Assembly: GCA_902782885.1 (NCBI GenBank)
Contig: CACZOW010000181.1
Span: 1-5,079, forward strand
Direction of reading: 5' to 3'
Origin: an uncultured Ruminococcus sp.
GTDB taxonomy: Bacteria; Bacillota; Clostridia; UBA1212; UBA1255
Length of the DNA stretch: 5,079 nt
Position numbers and translations under genes: made by a program. The notes under the pieces are model-generated. The model had not been told where the DNA came from. It made no database searches and worked only from the letters and a program-made list of their open reading frames with translations. Below, piece by piece: positions 1 through 5,079 of the stretch. Within the stretch, counting starts at the first letter, position 1; the number at the start of each line of letters is the position of its first letter.

Positions 1-15
1 CCGCGCGCGTTAGAG

Positions 16-21
16 TATAAT
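16..21 (+). promoter_or_regulatory. Probable -10 promoter element of guaB
   Basis: The hexamer TATAAT is an exact match to the sigma-A/sigma-70 -10 consensus and lies in a locally AT-rich stretch, 34 bases before the guaB start codon. A start of transcription near position 28 would leave a leader of roughly 28 bases that still contains the ribosome binding site. The matching -35 element would fall just left of the window, so it cannot be checked here. It is also possible that transcription enters from further upstream. Confidence 0.55.
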
Positions 22-44
22 TCCAAAGCAAATATACATTTGCG

Positions 45-50
45 AGGAGG
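45..50 (+). promoter_or_regulatory. Ribosome binding site of guaB
   Basis: AGGAGG, within the longer GAGGAGGG run at 44-51, is a near-perfect complement to the 3' end of 16S rRNA. It lies 5 bases before the ATG at 56. It fixes that ATG as the start codon and suggests strong translation. Confidence 0.85.
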
Positions 51-55
51 GTATC

Positions 56-1564
56 ATGGCCTTTATCTACGACGAACCGTCATACACATTCAGTGAGTAT
101 CTGTTTATCCCCGGATTGACCAAGAAAGACTGCACCCCGGACAACGTATCTCTGAGAACGCCGCTCGTGCGTTTCCGCCAGGGGGAAAAATCGCCCTTAA
201 GCATCAATATACCGCTGGTCTCCGCGGTAATGCAGGCTGTATCTGACGACAAGATGGCGGTCGCCCTTGCAAAATGCGGCGGCCTTTCATTCATTTTCGT
301 GTCGCAGCCCATTGACAGTCAGGCGGACATGATCAGCCGCGTTAAAAAGTACAAATCCGGTTTCGTCATCAGCGACTCCAACCTGAAGCCGGACGATACA
401 CTTGAAGACGTGCTCAGACTGAAGAGCGAGAACGGCCATTCCACCATTGCCATCACCGATGACGGCACCGCCCACGGGCGGCTGATGGGCATTGTCACCA
501 GCCGCGACTACCGCGTGAGCCGCATGGAATTGTCCCTGAAAGTAAAAGAATTCATGACCCCGTTCGCGAACCTGGTGTGCGGCGACGAGAACGTCTCGCT
601 TAAGACCGCCAACGACATCATCTGGGATCACAAATTAAACTGCCTCCCCATCATCGACTCCGAGCAGAAACTGAAATACTTCGTGTTCCGCAAAGACTAC
701 GATTCCCATAAAGAGAATCCCCTCGAGCTGCTCGACGAGAGCAAGCGCTACATGGTCGGCGCCGGCATAAACTCCCGCGACTATAAAGAGCGCGTGCCCG
801 AGCTGGTCAAAGCCGGCGTGGACGTGCTGTGCATCGACTCTTCCGAAGGCTATTCCGAGTGGCAGAAAGACACGCTCGAATGGATCAAGACCGAATACAA
901 CGGCCGGGTCAAAGTCGGCGCGGGAAATGTGGTCGACGGCGAATCCTTCAAATACCTTGCCGACTGCGGCGCGGACTTCGTTAAGATCGGAATCGGCGGC
1001 GGTTCCATCTGCATTACCCGCGAACAGAAAGGCATCGGACGCGGTCAGGCCACGGCGGTGATCGAAGTCAACAAAGCCCGCGAGCAGTATCTCAAAGACA
1101 CCGGCATATATGTTCCTATCTGCTCCGACGGCGGCATCGTGCACGACTACCATATGACTCTCGCGCTGGCAATGGGCGCCGACTTCTGCATGCTGGGCCG
1201 CTATTTCGCCCGCTTCGACGAAAGCCCCTCCAACAAGATCAACATCAACGGCAACTATTATAAAGAGTACTGGGGCGAAGGCTCCAACCGCGCGCGCAAC
1301 TGGCAGCGCTACGACATGGGCGGCAGCAGCAAGCTCTCATTTGAGGAAGGCGTCGACTCCTACGTTCCCTACGCCGGTCCCTTACGCGACAACCTGGAGA
1401 TGTCCCTCTCCAAAATGCGCTCCACCATGTGCAACATCGGTGTCACGGATATTGCCTCCCTGCACCGCGACGCCAAACTCACCCGCGTCTCCTCTACCAG
1501 CATAATCGAAGGCGGCGCACACGACGTAATCCTCAAGGACAAGAATATTGCCACCGTAAAATAA
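56..1564 (+). CDS. guaB: IMP dehydrogenase, Tritrichomonas foetus-like subtype
   Basis: This 502-residue cytosolic enzyme oxidises IMP to XMP with NAD+, the committed step of GTP synthesis. Visible landmarks are the catalytic loop GIGGGSICITR at residues 312-322 with nucleophile Cys319, Asp261 (IDSS) in the NAD region, Asp358 (SDGG) for IMP phosphate/ribose binding, the mobile-flap pair Arg418-Tyr419 (NWQRYD), and EGG at 485-487, as expected for the K+ site. Residues about 101-220 form the inserted CBS (Bateman) pair, with MTPF at 167-170. The length slightly exceeds the usual 485-490 of bacterial GuaB. The flap segment (GGSSKLSFEEGVDSYVPYAG) differs from the ordinary bacterial YVPEGIEG form, and the numbering matches T. 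foetus IMPDH. A strong ribosome binding site fixes the start. The gene is probably co-transcribed with greA, 33 bases downstream. Family assignment is near certain; the subtype rests on my recollection of the T. foetus sequence. Confidence 0.97.
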   Translation: MAFIYDEPSYTFSEYLFIPGLTKKDCTPDNVSLRTPLVRFRQGEKSPLSINIPLVSAVMQAVSDDKMAVALAKCGGLSFIFVSQPIDSQADMISRVKKYKSGFVISDSNLKPDDTLEDVLRLKSENGHSTIAITDDGTAHGRLMGIVTSRDYRVSRMELSLKVKEFMTPFANLVCGDENVSLKTANDIIWDHKLNCLPIIDSEQKLKYFVFRKDYDSHKENPLELLDESKRYMVGAGINSRDYKERVPELVKAGVDVLCIDSSEGYSEWQKDTLEWIKTEYNGRVKVGAGNVVDGESFKYLADCGADFVKIGIGGGSICITREQKGIGRGQATAVIEVNKAREQYLKDTGIYVPICSDGGIVHDYHMTLALAMGADFCMLGRYFARFDESPSNKININGNYYKEYWGEGSNRARNWQRYDMGGSSKLSFEEGVDSYVPYAGPLRDNLEMSLSKMRSTMCNIGVTDIASLHRDAKLTRVSSTSIIEGGAHDVILKDKNIATVK

Positions 1565-1580
1565 GACAGACACACAAACA

Positions 1581-1587
1581 AGAAGGA
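1581..1587 (+). promoter_or_regulatory. Ribosome binding site of greA
   Basis: AGAAGGA is a moderate Shine-Dalgarno match with a long 10-base spacer to the ATG at 1598. The whole spacer is the 10-base palindrome TCTGATCAGA. The site is weaker than those of guaB and lysS, but no better start lies nearby. Confidence 0.6.
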
Positions 1588-1597
1588 TCTGATCAGA

Positions 1598-2092
1598 ATG
1601 AGCGAAAAGAACAAAGAAAAACCCGTACATCTCACAAAAGAAGGACTTGAAAAGCTCCAGAACGAATTCAATGAAAGGACCGGTGCACTGCGCCGCGAGA
1701 TATCGGACCGTCTGGAAGAGGCCAGAAAGCAGGGCGACCTGTCTGAGAACTCCGAATACGACGATGCCAAAGAAGCGCAGCGGGTAAACGAGGAAGCTAT
1801 AGTAGAACTGCAGAAAAAGCTGGATAATTATGTGATCATTGACGAAGACAGCGATACCAGCACAGTTAAAATGGGCCACCGCGTCACGCTGATAGATTGC
1901 GAATATAACGAAGAAGAAGAGTATTATATCGTCGGTTCTTCCGAAGCGGATCCGCTCAACAACCGGATCTCCAACGAATCCCCCGTGGGCGCCGCGATCC
2001 TCGGACATAAAAAGGGCGAGACTGTTGACGTTAAGACCCAGTTCGGCGTTATTAAATACAAGATCAAAAAGATCCGCGCCGCGGGTAATTGA
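1598..2092 (+). CDS. greA: Transcription elongation factor GreA
   Basis: GreA enters the secondary channel of stalled, backtracked RNA polymerase and stimulates cleavage of the RNA 3' end so that elongation resumes. The 164-residue length is typical (E. coli about 158). Residues about 12-80 form the charged antiparallel coiled coil. Its tip carries the family signature EARKQGDLSENSEYDDAK, in which Asp47 and Glu50 correspond to the acidic tip residues (Asp41 and Glu44 in E. coli) that position the catalytic metal. Residues about 88-162 form the C-terminal FKBP-like domain, including IVGSSEADP and the ISNESPVGAAILGHKKGE segment conserved in Gre factors. The acidic tip and the ordinary C-terminal domain favour GreA over GreB or anti-cleavage paralogues such as Gfh1. 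The gene follows guaB by 33 bases without a terminator and precedes lysS, a neighbour pair often seen in Bacillota. Start chosen at the ATG with an upstream AGAAGGA. Confidence 0.96.
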   Translation: MSEKNKEKPVHLTKEGLEKLQNEFNERTGALRREISDRLEEARKQGDLSENSEYDDAKEAQRVNEEAIVELQKKLDNYVIIDEDSDTSTVKMGHRVTLIDCEYNEEEEYYIVGSSEADPLNNRISNESPVGAAILGHKKGETVDVKTQFGVIKYKIKKIRAAGN

Positions 2093-2155
2093 CACATTGA
2101 CGGCGTTCAGGAAGGACGGTCAGGCATTGCCCGCCCGCAATCAACAAAACCATGC

Positions 2156-2193
2156 GCCGGCAGCGGACAGTTCCGTTCGCTGCCGGCCGTTTT
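2156..2193 (+). terminator. Intrinsic terminator or attenuator hairpin between greA and lysS
   Basis: The left arm 2156-2168 (GCCGGCAGCGGAC) pairs with the right arm 2175-2187 (GTTCGCTGCCGGC) over 13 consecutive positions, with a single G-U wobble and a 6-base loop. Two bases later comes TTTT (2190-2193). Upstream AAAAC (2146-2150) could also pair with GTTTT (2189-2193), so the structure may stop transcription in both directions. The U-tract is short, which suggests partial termination. The hairpin ends only 7 bases before the lysS AGGAGG, so it may instead, or also, modulate lysS translation or protect an RNA end. No T-box or riboswitch consensus is visible in this gap. Confidence 0.7.
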
Positions 2194-2194
2194 C

Positions 2195-2200
2195 AGGAGG
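2195..2200 (+). promoter_or_regulatory. Ribosome binding site of lysS, fixing a GTG start
   Basis: A perfect AGGAGG lies 8 bases before GTG at 2209, the ideal spacing. The in-frame ATG at 2152 has no such site and lies at the foot of the terminator-like hairpin. This is the main reason for calling lysS from GTG. Confidence 0.88.
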
Positions 2201-2208
2201 AAAATACA

Positions 2209-4239
2209 GTGAATCCAGCTGACAACAACACCAATACCGAACTTAACAACTCACCCGCCGCACCGCAGGAGGAAGCCGCCCTCGATCTGGGCGATCTGAT
2301 GAAGGTGCGCCGCGCCAAACTGGCGGAGCTCAAGTCGTCCGGCGCCGATCCGTTCACGATCACAAAATTCGACGTAACGTTCAGATCTCCGGACATCGTC
2401 GCCCGCTACGATGAGATCTGCGAGGCGGAGCACGATCCTGATACCGGCCTTCCCGTGTCGGATAAAGAACCCGTGCCCGTGTCCATGGCAGGTCGCGTGA
2501 TGCTCAAGCGGATAATGGGCAAAGCCAGTTTCGCGCACGTTCAGGACCGCGACGGCATGTTCCAGATTTATATCAAGCGCGACGACGTCGGCGCGGACAA
2601 ATATGCTGCGTTCAAATCCTACGACATCGGCGATATCGTGGGCGTAAAAGGCACCGTATTCCGCACCAAGACCGGCGAGATCACGGTCAAATGTTCGGAT
2701 ATAGTCCTGCTCAGCAAATCGCTGCGGCCTCTCCCCGAAAAGAAGCACGGCCTCCGGGACGCGGATCTTCGCGCCAGAATGCGTTATGTCGACCTCATCA
2801 TGAATCCGGACGTAAAAGACGTATTCGTAAAGCGTTCGCGCATTATTTCCGCCATCCGCCGTTTCCTGGATGGACGCGAATTTCTGGAAGTCGAGACCCC
2901 CGTGCTGCACACCATCGCGGGCGGCGCCGCTGCCAGGCCCTTCATCACGCACCACAATACCCTCAATATCCAGCTCTATCTGCGCATCGCGCTGGAACTC
3001 TACCTTAAGCGCCTGATCGTAGGCGGCATGGACCGTGTGTACGAGATAGGCCGGGTGTTCCGCAACGAAGGCATGGATACGCGCCACAACCCCGAATTCA
3101 CGCTGCTTGAACTGTATCAGGCATATACGGACTTTGAAGGCATGATGGAGATCACCGAGAACCTCATCCGGTATTGTGCGCATGAAGTGCTGGGTACAGG
3201 CATCGTCCCCTACGGCGACCTGACCATCGACCTCGACACGCCTTTTGCGCGCATCACCATGACCGACGCGGTCAAAAAATACGCCGGCGTGGATTTCTCC
3301 GCGGTCAACACGCTTGAAGAAGCCCGCGCACTCTGCAAAGCGCACAATATCGCGTACGAGGAACGCCACGGCATCGGCGACATGCTCAACCTGTTCTTTG
3401 AAGAGTACTGCGAGCATCAGTTCGTTCAGCCTACGTTCGTGACCCATCACCCGGTGGACATTTCTCCCCTGGCCAAGCGCGACCCCAAACACCCGAACTA
3501 CACCGAACGTTTCGAGCTGTTCATCAACGGCAGCGAATTTGCCAACGCGTTCTCCGAACTCAACGATCCGCTGGATCAGCGCGAACGGTTCGAGCACCAG
3601 GCGGCGCTAAAGGCCGCGGGCGACGACGAAGCGTGCGACGTTGACAACGACTTCCTGAACGCGCTCGAATACGGCATGCCCCCCACGGGCGGCATGGGCA
3701 TGGGCGTTGACCGGCTGTGCATGCTGCTCACCAACACGACCACCATCCGCGACGTGCTGCTGTTCCCCACGATGAAGCCGCTCGACAAAGACAATCCGGA
3801 CATCAAAACTGAAGAAAAGCCGGCAGAGGCTCCTGCCGCGGCGCCCGCCGCCGAAGAAAAGATCGATTTCTCCAACGTCGTTATAGAGCCGCTGTTCAGC
3901 GACAGTGTCGATTTTGAGACGTTCAGCAAGTCGGACTTCCGCGCGGTCAAAGTACTGGCATGCGAAGCTGTGCCGAAATCCAAAAAGCTCTTGAAGTTCA
4001 CGCTGGACGACGGTTCCGGTACAGAGCGCACGATCCTGAGCGGGATCCACGCGTTCTATGAGCCCGAAGAACTGGTGGGCAAGACCTGCATCGCCATCCT
4101 GAACCTGCCGCCGCGGGCAATGATGGGCATCGAATCCTGCGGCATGCTGATCTCCGCGGTGCACAAAGAAGGCGACGAGGAAAAACTGCACCTGCTGCAG
4201 GTAGATCCGCATATTCCCGCGGGCGCGAAACTGTACTGA
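2209..4239 (+). CDS. lysS: Lysyl-tRNA synthetase (class II) with C-terminal EMAP/Trbp111-type tRNA-binding domain
   Basis: This 676-residue cytosolic enzyme attaches lysine to tRNA-Lys, using ATP. After a low-complexity tail (1-25), the OB-fold anticodon-binding domain spans about 50-175 (RIMGKASFAHVQDRDG), followed by the LysRS hallmark GLRDADLRARMRYVDL. Class II motif 1 lies near 217-233. Motif 2 lies at 276-306 (GRVFRNEG with Arg285). Motif 3 lies at 494-508 (GGMGMGVDRL with Arg502). Lysine-pocket residues Glu301, Tyr303, Asn446, Phe448 and Glu450 match E. coli Glu278, Tyr280, Asn424, Phe426 and Glu428. Ordinary LysRS ends soon after VLLFPTMKP, near residue 524 here. Instead an Ala/Pro/Glu-rich linker (526-560) leads to a domain at about 568-676 with KLLKF, RTILSGI, EELVGK and NLPPRAMMGIESCGML, as in the MetRS C-terminus and Trbp111. 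The GTG start is set by AGGAGG at 2195. The reading frame stays open up to ATG 2152, but that part overlaps a hairpin. Both domain assignments are very secure. Confidence 0.96.
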   Translation: MNPADNNTNTELNNSPAAPQEEAALDLGDLMKVRRAKLAELKSSGADPFTITKFDVTFRSPDIVARYDEICEAEHDPDTGLPVSDKEPVPVSMAGRVMLKRIMGKASFAHVQDRDGMFQIYIKRDDVGADKYAAFKSYDIGDIVGVKGTVFRTKTGEITVKCSDIVLLSKSLRPLPEKKHGLRDADLRARMRYVDLIMNPDVKDVFVKRSRIISAIRRFLDGREFLEVETPVLHTIAGGAAARPFITHHNTLNIQLYLRIALELYLKRLIVGGMDRVYEIGRVFRNEGMDTRHNPEFTLLELYQAYTDFEGMMEITENLIRYCAHEVLGTGIVPYGDLTIDLDTPFARITMTDAVKKYAGVDFSAVNTLEEARALCKAHNIAYEERHGIGDMLNLFFEEYCEHQFVQPTFVTHHPVDISPLAKRDPKHPNYTERFELFINGSEFANAFSELNDPLDQRERFEHQAALKAAGDDEACDVDNDFLNALEYGMPPTGGMGMGVDRLCMLLTNTTTIRDVLLFPTMKPLDKDNPDIKTEEKPAEAPAAAPAAEEKIDFSNVVIEPLFSDSVDFETFSKSDFRAVKVLACEAVPKSKKLLKFTLDDGSGTERTILSGIHAFYEPEELVGKTCIAILNLPPRAMMGIESCGMLISAVHKEGDEEKLHLLQVDPHIPAGAKLY

Positions 4240-4248
4240 ACCGGCACA

Positions 4249-5079
4249 ATGACTGCTTTTGAAAAACTCGTAAACCTTATCGGTTCCTGCACCGACGGCG
4301 CGTACATGGCGGCGGAAATGACGGACGGCGGCTATACCGAACATCAGTTCCGCCCCGGCGCCGGCGCGCACAACGTCTACTCCCTCTCCAAATCCGTCAC
4401 CGGCTGCGCTGTCGGGATCCTCGAAGCCGAGGGCAGGCTGCGCGACACAGACACCGTATTTACATATCTTTCCGCGTACTTCCCCGCCGGATACGATGAG
4501 CGCTGGCAGCAGGTCACGCTTAAAGACGTGATGCTGCACCGCACCGGCGTTGACTCCGGCGCCAATATCGATATCGACGTAATGGATTTCTGGGCCGACG
4601 GCCGCACGGACTTTTTAAAGCATGTATTGTCACAGCCCATTGTCAGCGAACCCGGCAAAGGGCCTTTCGTATATTGCGACACTAATTATTACCTGATCGG
4701 ACGCGTGGTGGAAGAAGTCACCGGCATGACCTGCGGCGCGTTCCTGCAGAAGCGGCTGTTCGATCCGCTCAAGTGGCGGGGCAACGCCTGGGGCACCTGC
4801 CCGGACAACCACACGCTGTGCGGCACCGGACTGTTCGCCACCGCCCGCGACCTCTGCGCGTACGGCTATATGCTGGCGTGCGGCGGCAATTACGGCGGAA
4901 AACAGCTGCTTACGCCCGAATGGATCCGCAAGGCACGCGGCGAAAAAGGCGCGTACGGCTACGGTTTCACAAACTCCGGCGACGGGCGCTGGTTCTTTAC
5001 CGGCGGCATGTACGGTCAGGGCCTGTATATATTCCCGGAACGGCGCACGAGCATCTGCGTACTGGGGCACGATATGCCC
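4249..5079 (+). CDS. Serine hydrolase, beta-lactamase/class C family (partial, 3' end beyond window)
   Basis: The frame stays open from ATG 4249 to the window edge, giving 277 residues without a stop. The fold family (PF00144: class C beta-lactamases, D-amino-acid peptidases, esterases) is indicated by SLSK at 45-48 (nucleophile Ser45, Lys48), LKDVMLHRTG near 91-100, YCDTNYYLIGRVVEEVTG near 142-159 where the YxN motif falls, LFDPLKW near 170-176, GTGLFATARDL near 192-202, and FTGGMYGQGLYIFPE near 250-264 in the place of the KTG-type strand. The third residue of YxN is Asp144, a variant I believe occurs in related esterases. No signal peptide or membrane segment is visible, and nine cysteines fit a reducing cytoplasm. 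The substrate cannot be told; beta-lactam resistance should not be assumed. It starts 9 bases after the lysS stop without a clear Shine-Dalgarno, so reinitiation after lysS is likely. In-frame ATGs at 4306 and 4318 are less likely starts. Confidence 0.87.
   Translation, partial: MTAFEKLVNLIGSCTDGAYMAAEMTDGGYTEHQFRPGAGAHNVYSLSKSVTGCAVGILEAEGRLRDTDTVFTYLSAYFPAGYDERWQQVTLKDVMLHRTGVDSGANIDIDVMDFWADGRTDFLKHVLSQPIVSEPGKGPFVYCDTNYYLIGRVVEEVTGMTCGAFLQKRLFDPLKWRGNAWGTCPDNHTLCGTGLFATARDLCAYGYMLACGGNYGGKQLLTPEWIRKARGEKGAYGYGFTNSGDGRWFFTGGMYGQGLYIFPERRTSICVLGHDMP

Noticed and set aside
1588..1597. Perfect palindrome TCTGATCAGA filling the greA ribosome-binding-site spacer
   Set aside because: At 10 bases it gives only a 3-bp stem with a 4-base loop and can easily arise by chance; there is no second copy to suggest an operator.
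1382..2095. Minus-strand open frame of 237 codons opposite greA and the end of guaB
   Set aside because: Its hydrophobic Phe/Val-rich product is the mirror of the Glu/Lys-rich GreA coding strand. It crosses two real genes and shows no family motif.
2089..2117. TTGACA at 2089-2094 and TTGACG at 2097-2102 as -35 elements of a lysS promoter
   Set aside because: Neither has a TATAAT-like hexamer 16-18 bases downstream; the bases there are AAGGAC and TCAGGC. The first also overlaps the greA stop codon.
2093..2208. T-box or lysine riboswitch upstream of lysS
   Set aside because: The gap is only 116 bases and lacks the AGGGTGGNACCGCG T-box sequence and the long multi-helix lysine aptamer.
2127..2222. 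Possible leader peptide of about 31 codons from TTG 2127, preceded by an AGGAAGGA-like stretch
   Set aside because: The product has no run of lysine codons as expected of a lysine attenuator, it reads through the hairpin, and it overlaps the lysS start in another frame.
2251..3597. Long open frame on the minus strand (448 codons) inside lysS, and a similar 310-codon one at 3607-4539
   Set aside because: They lie antisense to clearly conserved lysS and hydrolase codons, encode no recognisable motif, and are expected shadows of GC-rich coding sequence.
4249..5079. Calling the last gene a beta-lactamase resistance determinant
   Set aside because: The shared SxxK fold is found in many esterases and peptidases. 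The absence of an export signal, the YCD variant and the housekeeping context argue against an antibiotic role.

Overview
The window is a compact, single-direction (+ strand) stretch of bacterial housekeeping genes, GC-rich and with almost no spacer. In order it holds a complete IMP dehydrogenase (guaB, 56-1564), transcription elongation factor GreA (1598-2092), a class II lysyl-tRNA synthetase with an added C-terminal tRNA-binding domain (lysS, 2209-4239), and the first 277 codons of a serine beta-lactamase-family hydrolase that runs off the right edge (4249-5079).

The greA-lysS order, strong AGGAGG-type ribosome binding sites, the clostridial style of GreA and LysRS, and a cytosolic-looking, cysteine-rich hydrolase suggest an anaerobic Bacillota/Clostridia-type organism. 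This is an inference from gene style. No 16S rRNA or other taxonomic marker is present.

Layout: a perfect TATAAT -10 hexamer lies 34 bases before the guaB start codon, with its -35 outside the window. guaB and greA are 33 bases apart with no terminator and are probably co-transcribed. Between greA and lysS there are 116 bases (counting from the GTG start chosen here). They carry a 13-bp GC-rich hairpin followed by TTTT, which looks like an intrinsic terminator or attenuator and sits directly against the lysS ribosome binding site. The apparent ATG upstream extension of lysS runs through that hairpin and is very unlikely to be translated. The hydrolase starts 9 bases after the lysS stop with no clear ribosome binding site of its own, so it probably depends on lysS translation.

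Together the genes cover guanine nucleotide supply (GuaB), rescue of stalled RNA polymerase (GreA) and tRNA-Lys charging (LysRS). I did not find an obviously new system. The points most worth a second look are: the IMP dehydrogenase belongs to the unusual subtype represented by the parasite Tritrichomonas foetus and matches its residue numbering exactly; LysRS carries a MetRS/Trbp111-like C-terminal domain; and a regulatory hairpin precedes lysS. A possible Ap4A link between LysRS and the CBS domains of GuaB is more speculative.
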